Positions 9,001 through 18,219 are shown, counted from the stretch's first letter. The stretch is 45,140 nucleotides of DNA from Candidatus Obscuribacterales bacterium (GCA_019746975.1 JAIERK010000078.1:1-45140), one strand, 5' to 3'. The notes: generated from the letters alone by a model not told the origin. Numbers and translations are program-made.

Positions 9001-10923
9001 ATGCCAAGTGATAAACGCGATGAGTCTAGTGGTCAATCGGAAGAGAATGTAGAGTTGAAGTCGAGCGAAACGCAAATAACCGGAATTCCGCCGGCTGAGG
9101 TCGACTGCTCAGATGTGACAAAACTGGTGGCACCGGACGATCACGCTATACAGCCCGAACAGTCGAAGTCAAAAACGCCCGACATAAGCCACCAGCCTGG
9201 TCAAAACAACGAGACGGCGATAGGAACACCCGCTGAGAGCGGCAGCTCCAGACAGCCGAATGAGACTGAACTTTTAACACCGGTTGATTCGTCTTTTGCC
9301 GATTTAGAAACAATGGAAGCCGAAGCCGCTTCCGCCCCGAAAAAGCCCAAAAGAGAGGGATTGGCCAAGACCTTTGGTCTCGTCGCTGTTTTGAACGTGT
9401 TATCGAAGTCGGCTGGGCTGATTCGGGATATCATCGTCTTGCAGGTATTTGGTACTTCTCACGTCACAGACGCGTACTTTTATGCCTACCAGTTCACCGG
9501 CAACGTTCTAGTCCTCTTCGGGGGTGTGGGAGGACCATTCCATTCCTCGGGAGTCGCTATTTTATCGGCTCAACAGGAGGGCGAAGAGAAGCGCCGACTT
9601 GTCGGTCAGCTTTTGTTGCTAACCCTCGCGTCACTTTCAGCACTCTCGATTGCATTATACTTTCTTGCACCACATGTAGTACCACTAGTTTTTCCCGCAA
9701 ACGGCCTGCCGGAGGCTGAGAGAGTACAGCTCTGGGCCTCAATCATTCCACAGCTTCGCATAATGGTTCCTTTGATCCTCATCGCCGGGCTGGTTGGACT
9801 GGGCGCCGGAATCTCCAACACCTATAAAGAGTTCACCTGGCCGTCTCTTTCGCCGGCCGTAGCAAGCGTCGCCATTATCGTGGCGGTAATCTTTTTTCCC
9901 GATTCCGCCGGTTTGTGTCTTGCCCTAGGAACGTTAATCGGCGCTGTCGGACAGCTTGTCGTCCAACTGCCCGGAATCTTCCGAGCCAAGCCTAAGTTCG
10001 AAATTGCCTTTTCGCCCATGCCGGGGTTGAAGCAATATCTCCTGATGATTGGTCCAGCCGCCGTAGGGACGCTCATCGGCCAGATCAATGTATTCACCGA
10101 CAGTTTTTTCATCTCGTCGCTGTCGCCAGGCAGCCTGACCGCAATTCAAAACGCGAACCGCCTCTTGCAACTACCGCTCGGCGTGCTATTGACAGCCATG
10201 CTGGTGCCAATTTTGCCGCGATTCACAGAGCAGGTTGCAGCCAGCGAAATCGATGATCTCAAAGCCGAATTTCGCAAAGCCCTTAGAATTCTCTGGTTCA
10301 CAGTACTACCAATGGTGACAATGCTGCTCGCCATTCCAAACCCGATTATTCGACTGCTTTTCGAGCGCGGACACTTTGATGAGAGCTCGCGAATGCTAGT
10401 TGTTTTAGCGCTTTCTTATTTGGTTCCGTCAGCATTTTTCTACGTCGCCCGAGACCTGCTCACTCGGGTATTTTACGCTCATCACGATACTCAAACACCA
10501 TTCAAGATTGGGCTCCTCTCAATCGTGGTGAAAATGGGAGCGGATTGGGCGCTCGTGGGTCCACTAGGCATAGGCGGAATCGCACTCTCTACGACCCTCG
10601 TAACCATATTCAACATGACGCTTCTGTCCACACTGCTTACGCGCAAGATTGGACCGCTAGGAATTCCACAGCTGATTCGACCAGCAATCACCATGCTCCT
10701 TGCCTCGCTGGCTTGTGGTGTGACGGCATACTTTACTCAGATTTGGTTCGAACAACTTATTCATCTGCCCAGCTCGTTCGGTAAATTTGCCACTCTTCTG
10801 GTATCAATAACGGTGGCGGGCTCTTTGGGGCTCGGCATCTATCTTGCTGTTTGTATCGCGGCAAAACTCGAGGAGCCGAGCCTGGCGCTTGCCAAACTTC
10901 GCAGGAGAGGCGGGCGCAAATAA
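9001..10923 (+). CDS. murJ: Lipid II flippase MurJ
   Basis: MurJ moves lipid II from the cytoplasmic to the periplasmic face for wall synthesis. The MviN/MurJ core begins at about residue 115 with GLAKTFGLVAVLNVLSKSAG, followed by RDIIVLQVFGTSHVTDAYFYA and about 14 hydrophobic helices to the end. Late landmarks include ARDLLTRVFYAHHDTQTPFK. About 115 hydrophilic, Ser/Glu/Pro-rich residues precede the core, an unusual disordered cytoplasmic extension. A TTG two codons upstream (8995) is an alternative start. ATG at 9001 is chosen only on codon preference, since no strong ribosome site separates them. It sits 12-18 bases behind ftsI, so it is very likely co-transcribed. Confidence 0.92.
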   Translation: MPSDKRDESSGQSEENVELKSSETQITGIPPAEVDCSDVTKLVAPDDHAIQPEQSKSKTPDISHQPGQNNETAIGTPAESGSSRQPNETELLTPVDSSFADLETMEAEAASAPKKPKREGLAKTFGLVAVLNVLSKSAGLIRDIIVLQVFGTSHVTDAYFYAYQFTGNVLVLFGGVGGPFHSSGVAILSAQQEGEEKRRLVGQLLLLTLASLSALSIALYFLAPHVVPLVFPANGLPEAERVQLWASIIPQLRIMVPLILIAGLVGLGAGISNTYKEFTWPSLSPAVASVAIIVAVIFFPDSAGLCLALGTLIGAVGQLVVQLPGIFRAKPKFEIAFSPMPGLKQYLLMIGPAAVGTLIGQINVFTDSFFISSLSPGSLTAIQNANRLLQLPLGVLLTAMLVPILPRFTEQVAASEIDDLKAEFRKALRILWFTVLPMVTMLLAIPNPIIRLLFERGHFDESSRMLVVLALSYLVPSAFFYVARDLLTRVFYAHHDTQTPFKIGLLSIVVKMGADWALVGPLGIGGIALSTTLVTIFNMTLLSTLLTRKIGPLGIPQLIRPAITMLLASLACGVTAYFTQIWFEQLIHLPSSFGKFATLLVSITVAGSLGLGIYLAVCIAAKLEEPSLALAKLRRRGGRK

Positions 10924-11605
10924 ATATCGGGACGGGCGGTCGAGCCTACAAAACACCCGTACAAGATAAGCGCACGAACTCACTAGCGCGCCTGAAACAT
11001 GAATTCCCTCTTTGAGCTCTCTTTATCTTCGAGTGTGTCGAAAAGATCGGTGACCTTTTTGTATTTGGCCTTGTTGAAAAACGGTTTTGTCGAAGTCCGG
11101 TTGATTCTCTCAATTTTATCGATCTCACAGACAAGTTTTCGCCTTCACTCCTTCGAAGATCCCATCACAATGTAGAACGAGCGCAATGGAAAATAACCAG
11201 GGGGAGATTCTCTACGAACAACTCTCTGTAGAACTGACACATACGTCGCAAGTATGGTAATTCCATGCCTCAATTGGAGCCGGTCCCGCACCAATGGCTT
11301 CATGACAAGACACGCTAAGACAAATTGAGAAAATCGGGATTCTGACAGTCATGTTTATATCTTTGAACACGACATCTCTCTCTCAGACGTAGGATCAGAA
11401 AATAATATACAGCGAGACTTGCCAGTAGAGCGAGCCTTTTGATGAAGGAAACCGACATCGACTTCTCGCCAGGAGGCGTACAATACCATCAAACAAAGAG
11501 TGGCGAGATCGTTCGGGCTTATCGATTGTCAAGCAAACGATTCGATTGAGCCCAGCTCAACTTGGGTATTCTTGAAAACGGGTAGATGGCAGAGGAGTGT
11601 CAGAC
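10924..11605. other. Intergenic region after murJ
   Basis: About 680 bases carry no open frame with coding character, no tRNA-like cloverleaf and no clear terminator hairpin with a T tract. The final bases supply the ribosome site (AGAGGAG) of the next gene. Otherwise nothing is recognised. Confidence 0.5.
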
Positions 11606-12235
11606 ATGTTCAAAAAGGCTATCGTAGTTGCAACTTTATTGAGCCTGGCGACCGGATGCATCTCACAACCCGGTTGGTGCCAACAACAAAATGCCGGTCA
11701 AGCAAATGTCGACGGAGCCGAGCCAAAAGATCTGCTTGATCTGCGCGTACATCGCCAGCATGCCAGAATAGGCCACGCTTTGAAAACCGGGCTGATAACG
11801 GACGACCAGGCGAAGCAGCTCAGATCGGCAGTAGACGACATCGCCGCCAAGATCGGACAATTGCGACAGGTCAACGGCGGTAAGCTCAAACCTGAAGAAT
11901 TCAAACAGATGGAGAGTTCCCTCAACCATTCAAGCGCTCAGATCCAAACGGTGGCCGAATCCGGCGATAAAACCGTTTCATCGGGCAATGCGCTTGGTGC
12001 ATCCTGGAGCAAAGGTCCAGACGGCGCCCAGAACCCCGGCAAACTGCTCAAAGAGATGAAGCAAGAGAATATGAGAGAGCTCCGGCAAGAAAAACAAAAT
12101 ACAGAGCAAAAGGTCGAACAGCAACAGCTCCAGTACGAACGCGAGATGGTCGAGAAAATGGGCGAACAGCGGGAAAACATCCTGAATCAAAAGGATGAAC
12201 TAAAAGATGTTCGGCAGGAATCTGGAGCCAATTAG
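11606..12235 (+). CDS. Putative exported lipoprotein with charged coiled-coil tail
   Basis: The protein has 209 residues from ATG 11606. AGGAG lies about 8 bases before this ATG, while the in-frame GTG nine bases earlier is too close to it. MFKKAIVVATLLSLATGC is a signal sequence ending in a lipobox-like ATGC, so lipidation at Cys18 is plausible but not certain because position -3 is Ala rather than Leu. The middle contains LDLRVHRQHARIGHALKTG followed by LITDDQAKQLRSAVDDI, which resembles short helical repeats. Residues about 145-205 are extremely rich in Glu, Gln, Lys and Arg and should form a long coiled coil. I do not recognise a family. It stands alone on the plus strand. Confidence 0.65.
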   Translation: MFKKAIVVATLLSLATGCISQPGWCQQQNAGQANVDGAEPKDLLDLRVHRQHARIGHALKTGLITDDQAKQLRSAVDDIAAKIGQLRQVNGGKLKPEEFKQMESSLNHSSAQIQTVAESGDKTVSSGNALGASWSKGPDGAQNPGKLLKEMKQENMRELRQEKQNTEQKVEQQQLQYEREMVEKMGEQRENILNQKDELKDVRQESGAN

Positions 12236-12339
12236 GCTACAACCTCGACAGATCAAGAGCTGTGCCAAAGGCAATTGCATTTCGGTATGCAAGAACAACA
12301 CCGAAGTCTGCTCCCCGCAATAACTGTGCCTGTTGTACT

Positions 12340-12744
12340 CTAAACTGAATTGGTCGCAAGTACCTGCTGAGCTATATTTTGCTCTCTGGCCTCGGCGAGA
12401 CGCTTCATGGAGAATCGATAGATTCGCGAAGACGGATCGACATGTTCTACAGGTCTGTCCATTGCAAAGCTTGGTTTTCGAGTCTGGCGGCTCTCTGTGG
12501 CAACTGTTTCAGCTCGAGCTATAGGTGCCTTCGGGAGTGCACCCAACATCGCATCGATTTCGATGCTGCGTCGCCATAGCGCCTTTATCTTGGCGCGCCG
12601 TACGAGCGCTTTTCTAATTTTCCAGGTGGCATATCCCACACCTGCCACCACGAACGAGAGCAAGACAACTTGCCAACTCGCTGAGACGAGAAGGTATGAA
12701 ACACCGCACACCACAACCAACGAACCGATCGTGTGGAGAAGCAT
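12340..12744 (-). CDS. Small membrane protein, unknown function
   Basis: This 134-residue protein has two adjacent hydrophobic segments at about residues 5-20 and 25-42. A strongly basic segment (KIRKALVRRAKIKALWRR) follows, then a hydrophilic C-terminal half. By the positive-inside rule both ends should be cytoplasmic. No enzyme motif is visible. Coding is supported by the organised hydrophobic/basic layout, but no homologue is recognised and no strong ribosome site precedes the ATG, so the gene is only probable. Confidence 0.5.
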   Translation of the reverse strand: MLLHTIGSLVVVCGVSYLLVSASWQVVLLSFVVAGVGYATWKIRKALVRRAKIKALWRRSIEIDAMLGALPKAPIARAETVATESRQTRKPSFAMDRPVEHVDPSSRIYRFSMKRLAEAREQNIAQQVLATNSV

Positions 12745-13111
12745 TTTCGGTGATCCTTACTGGGTCACGAAGGATAATTATTCGATTGTAATAGCGAAGT
12801 GGATATACAATACATTGAAACTAGTAGTCTGAACAGTCCCCTAAGGACAGATAATCAGACGAATTTCAATTTTCTTTTGAAAGCACAAAGACACACGGTT
12901 CGGCAGTTCTGCCAACCTTGCACGGCAAAACCAGCAGCAGATGGAGCTCTAGGCATGCAACTTTACCGATACGGTGGGTTAGAGGCTTGCGAGGCACGGA
13001 CGGTGAGATTTCTTGACTTTGAGCAACTCGGCACCATGAGCGCCACCATATAAGTCGCTCGGATTTTGCTCGGCTCTGCACCGCAGGTAGTACCTGTTCA
13101 ATTGGACGGCC
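12745..13111. other. Intergenic region, nothing recognised
   Basis: This 367-base gap lies between two minus-strand genes. Short open frames here lack coding character. It presumably holds the promoter of the membrane-protein gene ending at 12340. TACAAT occurs on the minus strand near 12790 but without a convincing -35 element. Confidence 0.4.
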
Positions 13112-13861
13112 TTACCAGGGTAATTCCTTGCTCTTGTCGTAGGAACCCTGACCGGTCTGATTCTGCTGATTTTCCTGCCCTGGTTGAGTCTGCTGCGGCT
13201 GACCCTGCGTCTGGTCATAGGAAGATTGCTGGGGCTGGGTTGGCGTAGCGGATTGATCGAAAACCTGAGAAGGCAAACTCGGATTTTGATTAGGCTGCTT
13301 TGTCTGTGGAGGGGAGGAGCTATCGTCGGACATTTCGCCGTTGTCGCTGCTGGAAAGCTCCTTCATCCGCTCGCTAACCCACATACTTCCGTCGTCGTAC
13401 TTAACCTGCAATACCCGTATCTGAAATTGCGCGATCCTGGGGTGCAAACCACCCTCCCGCTTCCACTTATGAGACCGGCTAGCGCCAGGCGGCACAAGAT
13501 AGGCGTCGGGCGCATGGAAGGTACCACAGTCCTTCCCTGCATTGTCGCTATATCTACAGCGAAACTTCACCGCCGATACAGGCTTGGAAGAATTATTCGT
13601 ATAAGTAAGGTATATTTTTGAGGCCATCGGAGCGCCGAAGGGATCGATCTCGAGGACGCTTCGAAGAGCGGTCAACTGCACCGGACACCCCGGCTCAGGG
13701 AAGAAATCCGCACTGAGCGCCTTTTCCTGGCTAGCTTGTTGAGCATAGCAGCCATTGTTGGTCCCAATAAAAGTAGAGAACACCAAAATGGAAGCAAACA
13801 CGAAAAAAACCGTGACTCTCGGAATTAATTTAAAGAATTTACTCATTGGTCTGTGCTTCAT
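13112..13861 (-). CDS. Exported protein with Gln-rich tail, unknown function
   Basis: The ATG at 13861 is preceded at 7 bases by TGAGGAG, a strong ribosome site, and gives 249 residues. Residues about 7-36 form a signal peptide (SKFFKLIPRVTVFFVFASIL to CYAQQ). A beta-rich domain of about 120 residues follows (PVQLTALRSVLEIDPFGAPM, IYLTYTNNSSKPVSAVKFRC, DAYLVPPGASRSHKWK), resembling an immunoglobulin-like or transglutaminase-accessory fold. The last 80 residues are almost entirely Gln, Pro, Ser and Asn (QPQQSSYDQTQGQPQQTQP). No family is recognised. Its first 74 bases lie antisense to the start of the 5'-nucleotidase gene. Confidence 0.7.
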   Translation of the reverse strand: MKHRPMSKFFKLIPRVTVFFVFASILVFSTFIGTNNGCYAQQASQEKALSADFFPEPGCPVQLTALRSVLEIDPFGAPMASKIYLTYTNNSSKPVSAVKFRCRYSDNAGKDCGTFHAPDAYLVPPGASRSHKWKREGGLHPRIAQFQIRVLQVKYDDGSMWVSERMKELSSSDNGEMSDDSSSPPQTKQPNQNPSLPSQVFDQSATPTQPQQSSYDQTQGQPQQTQPGQENQQNQTGQGSYDKSKELPW

Positions 13862-15728
13862 GGGAGTGCTCCTCAGTCCGCCTTCAGTGGTAAGCAGTTG
13901 GGCTTCCGAGACAGACAAGGACCTTACTCTTACCATAATACATACGAATGATCTACATGCTCACGAAGAGCCATTTCTGGACAACGGAAAAATGGTGGGT
14001 GGGATGTCTAGAATCGGCTACATTATCCGTTCCCTCAAGAAGGAGTTTCCCGATGCCCTGGCCGTTGACGCCGGCGACATGTTTCAAGGCTCGCTTTTGT
14101 ACAGTAAGTTCAAGGGCGACATCGAGGTCAATCTCCTGAACAAAATCGGCTACGACATTTACACCATCGGCAATCATGAGTTTGACGATGGTGCGAAAAA
14201 TCTGGCACAACAGTTGGAAAAGGCGAAATTCGATATCATTAACTGCAATCTTGATGCCGGTGCAGTGCCGCAATTAGAGAAGCTGATCAAACCATCTGTA
14301 GTCAAAAAGATAGGGGGTCAGTCAATCGGATTTGTCGGCGCAATGACCCCCGAATTCGAATCAGTCGCGACAAATTTGCAAGGCGTCAAACTCAAAGCAA
14401 AGCACGATCAGTGGATACAACCTATACAGGAAGAAGTCTCCAATCTGAAAAGTGCCGGCGTGGACAAGATTGTTCTCGTAACTCATTGTGGAATTGACGC
14501 TGAAAAACAGCTTGCCGCGAAGATTCCCGCAGTCGACGCCATCATAGGTGGTCACAGTCACACCCGCCTCGAGAAGCCGATCATAGTAAAACACCATGAC
14601 GGCAGCAGCACCACGATTGTACAGACGGGCTGCTACGGCCGGGCGGTGGGCTTCTTGCAGCTGACGTTCGACGACAAGGGTGTGGTAAAACCGTCTCTCT
14701 CGAAGTACAGACTGTTCGATGTAACCGCCGACACAGTCGAGGCAGGTGATCTGAAGGAGTACATCGAACAGGCGGCAGCACCATTCGCGGCACTTACTCG
14801 AGAAATTGTCGGAACAGCATCGGACTATTTTGAAAAACGCAACTCGCTCTGCGATACATCTATGGGCGATATCGTATGTGATGCTATTCGGGATTCGGGA
14901 AAAGACTATGGTGTCACGATAGCCTTTCAAAACCGAGGAGGGATCCGGGGTGTGCTCCAGAAGGGCCCTATAAGCGTTGCCCAGATCGAACAGATTTTGC
15001 CTTTCGAAAACTATGTCGTGTACGCTACGGTGACTGGAAAGGTCATCAGGCGAGTCGTCGAGCACTCCCTGGCGGACGGACTCGGCGGGCACTTCGCGGA
15101 TGTGAGCGGACTTAAAATTATTTGGGACAAGTCAAAACCATCAGGCGAAAGAACTGTTCTTATCCTGGCGGACGATGGTAAGGGTCACTACAATCCAATC
15201 GAAGACGAACAGAAATATAAGATGGCAATTAATCACTACAATTTTGAAGGTGGCGAAAGCTATGACTTTAAAGGGGCGACCGATGTAGTAAAAACCAAGA
15301 CTCGGATTGCTGATGCTCTTGCCGTCTACATTCGCAAACACCCCGATCTCACACCACAAAAGCCTAATCGCATTGTATGCGTCAAAGAAGGTGCCCTTCA
15401 GATAAAGAAAGATGGAAGCGACAAGACTCTAATCTTGAATGACGCTCCGTCCTCGGCGAGAATTTCGATTGTGGCCGGCACCGGTCCTGGTGTCAGTACT
15501 ATATATAATGCCTTCCCTGTTCCGCTGGCCGATGCTCAGGTATTGAAAACCGGTTTAAAGGCCTCCAGCGCAGGCTATTTCTATTGCAAGAGCCTGACGA
15601 GGCTCATGCAAGCATACAGGTCCGACGAAGAGAAAGGACAAAAGGCTTCATGGGTTTCGATCGTAGCCCACCCCTCGAGACGCGATTCAGACCATACCGT
15701 AGTGGCGGCACCAGTATCCATCCGTTGA
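13788..15728 (+). CDS. Secreted 5'-nucleotidase/2',3'-cyclic phosphodiesterase family protein
   Basis: This 646-residue exported metallophosphoesterase probably releases phosphate from nucleotides outside the cytoplasm. A signal peptide covers about residues 1-40. All metal-site motifs are present in order: TIIHTNDLHAHEEP, VDAGDMFQGSLLY, TIGNHEFDDG, LVTHCGID and GGHSHT. The C-terminal substrate domain has NRGGIRGVLQKGPIS and QILPFENYVV. About 140 further residues follow and do not match a domain I know. The start is ATG 13788, because later in-frame ATGs cut the signal peptide and the earlier frame begins with TTG. The ribosome site is weak. The 5' end overlaps a divergent gene. UshA or NucA-like specificity cannot be distinguished. 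Confidence 0.9.
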   Translation: MEANTKKTVTLGINLKNLLIGLCFMGVLLSPPSVVSSWASETDKDLTLTIIHTNDLHAHEEPFLDNGKMVGGMSRIGYIIRSLKKEFPDALAVDAGDMFQGSLLYSKFKGDIEVNLLNKIGYDIYTIGNHEFDDGAKNLAQQLEKAKFDIINCNLDAGAVPQLEKLIKPSVVKKIGGQSIGFVGAMTPEFESVATNLQGVKLKAKHDQWIQPIQEEVSNLKSAGVDKIVLVTHCGIDAEKQLAAKIPAVDAIIGGHSHTRLEKPIIVKHHDGSSTTIVQTGCYGRAVGFLQLTFDDKGVVKPSLSKYRLFDVTADTVEAGDLKEYIEQAAAPFAALTREIVGTASDYFEKRNSLCDTSMGDIVCDAIRDSGKDYGVTIAFQNRGGIRGVLQKGPISVAQIEQILPFENYVVYATVTGKVIRRVVEHSLADGLGGHFADVSGLKIIWDKSKPSGERTVLILADDGKGHYNPIEDEQKYKMAINHYNFEGGESYDFKGATDVVKTKTRIADALAVYIRKHPDLTPQKPNRIVCVKEGALQIKKDGSDKTLILNDAPSSARISIVAGTGPGVSTIYNAFPVPLADAQVLKTGLKASSAGYFYCKSLTRLMQAYRSDEEKGQKASWVSIVAHPSRRDSDHTVVAAPVSIR

Positions 15729-15745
15729 ATACCTAACCCGCTAAC

Positions 15746-15773
15746 TTGCGACTGCAACGCTGCCCTGTATAAT
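15746..15773 (+). promoter_or_regulatory. Sigma-70-type promoter for the sce7726-like gene
   Basis: TTGCGA (15746-15751), a 16-base spacer, then a perfect TATAAT (15768-15773) lie 30 bases before the ATG at 15803. AGGAGG follows at 15775 but is 22 bases from that ATG, too far for a normal ribosome site, and may be coincidental. Confidence 0.5.
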
Positions 15774-15802
15774 TAGGAGGCACCACCGGCGGCATCGCAT
15801 AG

Positions 15803-16366
15803 ATGAAAGAATTAGACGTCAGAATTGCTCTCCATGAGTTCATCAAGAGTCAGTTGATCAAGGAACAGCCTGACAGTCTTATCATCGACGAGCTCGGGCT
15901 GATCGAAGGCAGTTTTCGTGTTGATGTAGCAGTGATCAATGATCGCCTGCACGGCTTCGAAATCAAAAGCCCGTCTGATAATCTATTGAGACTTCCTGCT
16001 CAACAGAAAAACTACAGCAAAATATTCGACAAAATGACAATCGTTTGCGCAGACCGTTATGTTGCGCAGGCGGTCGATATGATTCCGAAATGGTGGGGGC
16101 TGGTCAGCGTAAGCGTTCGCGACGGCATGCCGTACCTTAACGAAATCTGGCCGTCTCGCCAAAATATGGACGTGAATCCATTTCACATTTGTCAGTTACT
16201 TTGGCGTGAAGAGGCGCTTGCAGTCATGAAAGAGCACGGCATGGACTATGGTTTTCGCACGAAAGGGCGACGATACATGTGGAAGGCCATGGCTAAAGAA
16301 CTTCCTCTGGATACGATCCGAAAATCGGTCAAGCAGAAATTATCAACCCGAATTGGCTGGCGCTGA
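15803..16366 (+). CDS. sce7726-family protein, PD-(D/E)XK nuclease-like
   Basis: The protein has 187 residues and matches the sce7726 family: DVRIALHEFIKSQL at the start, then IIDELGLIEGSFRVDVAVIN, HGFEIKSPSDNLLRLPAQ, and a later PKWWGLVSVSV. The core is a restriction-endonuclease-like motif, with Asp41 in FRVDVAV and Glu53-x-Lys55 in GFEIKS, so the metal-binding PD-(D/E)XK triad is complete. Family members are often found near mobile or defence genes, but their function is not established. Here it stands alone, with its own promoter, converging on a TPR gene with 5 bases between the stops. An in-frame TAG directly before the ATG fixes the start. Confidence 0.85.
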   Translation: MKELDVRIALHEFIKSQLIKEQPDSLIIDELGLIEGSFRVDVAVINDRLHGFEIKSPSDNLLRLPAQQKNYSKIFDKMTIVCADRYVAQAVDMIPKWWGLVSVSVRDGMPYLNEIWPSRQNMDVNPFHICQLLWREEALAVMKEHGMDYGFRTKGRRYMWKAMAKELPLDTIRKSVKQKLSTRIGWR

Positions 16367-16371
16367 AAGGG

Positions 16372-18219
16372 TCAGATTTCAGGCATCTCATTGCCGAGAT
16401 TTTTCAGCGCCTCTTTAGCAAGTAGCGCGCGCTGTCCTTTTAAGCCGCCGTCCAGGGATTCTTGAAAGTATTTTTTCGCTTCTTTGATATTTCCTGCGCG
16501 CTCATGCGTTTTTGCCAGAGCGAATATTACAATCGGATCCGCTTGCTCTGACATATAGGGTTTCAACAACTTCAGAGCCGAGGTGAAATCACCCTTATCA
16601 GAGTATGCCTGAGATAGTGCGAAAAGCACTTCCCCGTCTCCATTTGCGACGGTTCGTAGGGCTTTGAGTGCCTCCAGACTCTTATCACTTTTGCCTTCCG
16701 ACTCCAATATTTTTGCGTGAGTGAGTAAGGCATCAACATTTCCAGGTTCGATTCGCAGTGCCGTATCAATGGCTACCCTAGCCGAATCGAGCTTTCCGCC
16801 CTTTACTTCGCACATAGCCAGGGCTATGTGCGCTTCTGGGTCTCGCGGGTCAAGCTTGATTGCCTGCCTGGCGAGGGTCAGCGCTTCCTGCATCTTGTCT
16901 CTCTTCGGCGCCTCCTCCAGTGCGAGTCGCGACTCAAATGCCTTTCCGCTCGATACAAAAAGCAGGCTGCGCGCAATCTCTCCGCTTTCGGAGCGAGTGT
17001 CTTCCAGTTTGCCTTGCCGAAGGTAAATACGGCAGAGCTCGATGTGTGCCGGTGCGAATATTTGATTGTGGCGCAGCGTTCCTTCCAGCTGATCAATAGC
17101 TTCCTCTGCATCGCCCGTACGCTCAGCCGCAAGAGCCCAAGCCAATCCTGCAAGCGGGAGTGCACGCGCCTGTTGCGGAAGTTTTGCAATCGCTGTCTGC
17201 GCATCCCGAGTCTTACCGAGCTTCAGAAGAAGAAGCGCCTTGACCGCGATTGCCTCGTTGTCTTCCCTGGCAGCGCCGATCAGCTGATTTATAGTGGTCA
17301 AACCGTCGGCATAGTCCCTCCTGTAAAACTGGGCGATAGCCTTAGTCTTCACCGGTTCTGCGATGTTTGGGTATGCACCAAGTGCTCGATCCGCGGCTTG
17401 TATGGCTTCGTCATATGCTTCCACGTCCAGGGCATCTCTGGACAGAGGAATGAAGAATTCGGGTTCGAGCGAATCATCGGTGATCAGCCTGGCTAGCTCG
17501 TTCGCTACCGCTTTTGGTTTTCCTTGTTTGAACAGGTTTTTAACTGTTCGGAGTTTTGCCATCCGGCTTGCAGGCTCCAGCACCGCGGCTTTAGCCAGAC
17601 ACGACTTCGATCGCGCCGCATCATGCTGCTCATTGTATAGCGTACCGAGTGTTGACCAGGCCTCGTAACTAGTCGGGTCAATCTTTACAAGATTCTCCAT
17701 TGCATCGATTGCCTTCTGCGCATCGCCAGAAGCCATCCAGCAAAGTCCCAATTGCAGATTGCCAGGTACTGAGGTCGGCTCTAACTCCACAGCGGTCGCC
17801 GCAGCCAGCGCCGCCTCCTTCGCGTGACCTGGATTGCGAAGCAAGATCGTCGACAGCAAAAGGTGAAAACGCATGGAATCACGGCATTTTTCCTGATTTG
17901 CCTTCATCAGTCTGAGCGCATCGATAACTTTTCCGTTGGCAAATAGTCTGGTGGCGCCCTTGTAGCACTCGGCGCATTCCGCCGACTCAACTTTTCTCGG
18001 CTTGGTTAGCGACTTCTCTTCCGTCGCCGGACTTTGCTTGTTTTTTCCTCGCGCCTCCACCTGCAAGTCTCCCACAGCGAAGCTGAAGGACACAACCAGG
18101 ACCGCCGGCAGCCAGCAGCGCGATTCGAAGCATCTCACGAAAGAAGACTTGCTGATTTTTCGAATGGTATTGGAAAACATTGGCAAAAATTTTGTGCAGG
18201 GAAAAAATTTGAGACTCAT
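16372..18219 (-). CDS. Exported TPR-repeat protein
   Basis: This 615-residue protein has a signal sequence or N-terminal membrane anchor at about residues 36-55 (WLPAVLVVSFSFAVG) and is then almost wholly tetratricopeptide repeats. Clear repeat units include PTSVPGNLQLGLCWMASGDA, DPTSYEAWSTLGTLYNEQHD and DPRDPEAHIALAMCEVKGGK. Near residue 78 the segment CAECYKGA adds a cysteine pair. TPR solenoids mediate protein binding, and no catalytic motif is visible. The ATG at 18219 is preceded by a weak GAAGACG. An internal ATG at 18180 is possible but has no ribosome site. The gene is divergent from another TPR gene 40 bases away, so the pair probably shares a control region. Confidence 0.82.
   Translation of the reverse strand: MSLKFFPCTKFLPMFSNTIRKISKSSFVRCFESRCWLPAVLVVSFSFAVGDLQVEARGKNKQSPATEEKSLTKPRKVESAECAECYKGATRLFANGKVIDALRLMKANQEKCRDSMRFHLLLSTILLRNPGHAKEAALAAATAVELEPTSVPGNLQLGLCWMASGDAQKAIDAMENLVKIDPTSYEAWSTLGTLYNEQHDAARSKSCLAKAAVLEPASRMAKLRTVKNLFKQGKPKAVANELARLITDDSLEPEFFIPLSRDALDVEAYDEAIQAADRALGAYPNIAEPVKTKAIAQFYRRDYADGLTTINQLIGAAREDNEAIAVKALLLLKLGKTRDAQTAIAKLPQQARALPLAGLAWALAAERTGDAEEAIDQLEGTLRHNQIFAPAHIELCRIYLRQGKLEDTRSESGEIARSLLFVSSGKAFESRLALEEAPKRDKMQEALTLARQAIKLDPRDPEAHIALAMCEVKGGKLDSARVAIDTALRIEPGNVDALLTHAKILESEGKSDKSLEALKALRTVANGDGEVLFALSQAYSDKGDFTSALKLLKPYMSEQADPIVIFALAKTHERAGNIKEAKKYFQESLDGGLKGQRALLAKEALKNLGNEMPEI

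Noticed and set aside
14361..15092. 243-codon minus-strand open frame opposite the 5'-nucleotidase
   Set aside because: It lies wholly inside a gene with complete catalytic motifs and is an antisense shadow with no family features.
16828..17496. 222-codon plus-strand open frame opposite the TPR gene
   Set aside because: The minus-strand frame has clear TPR consensus over the same bases. The plus frame has no domain and no ribosome site.
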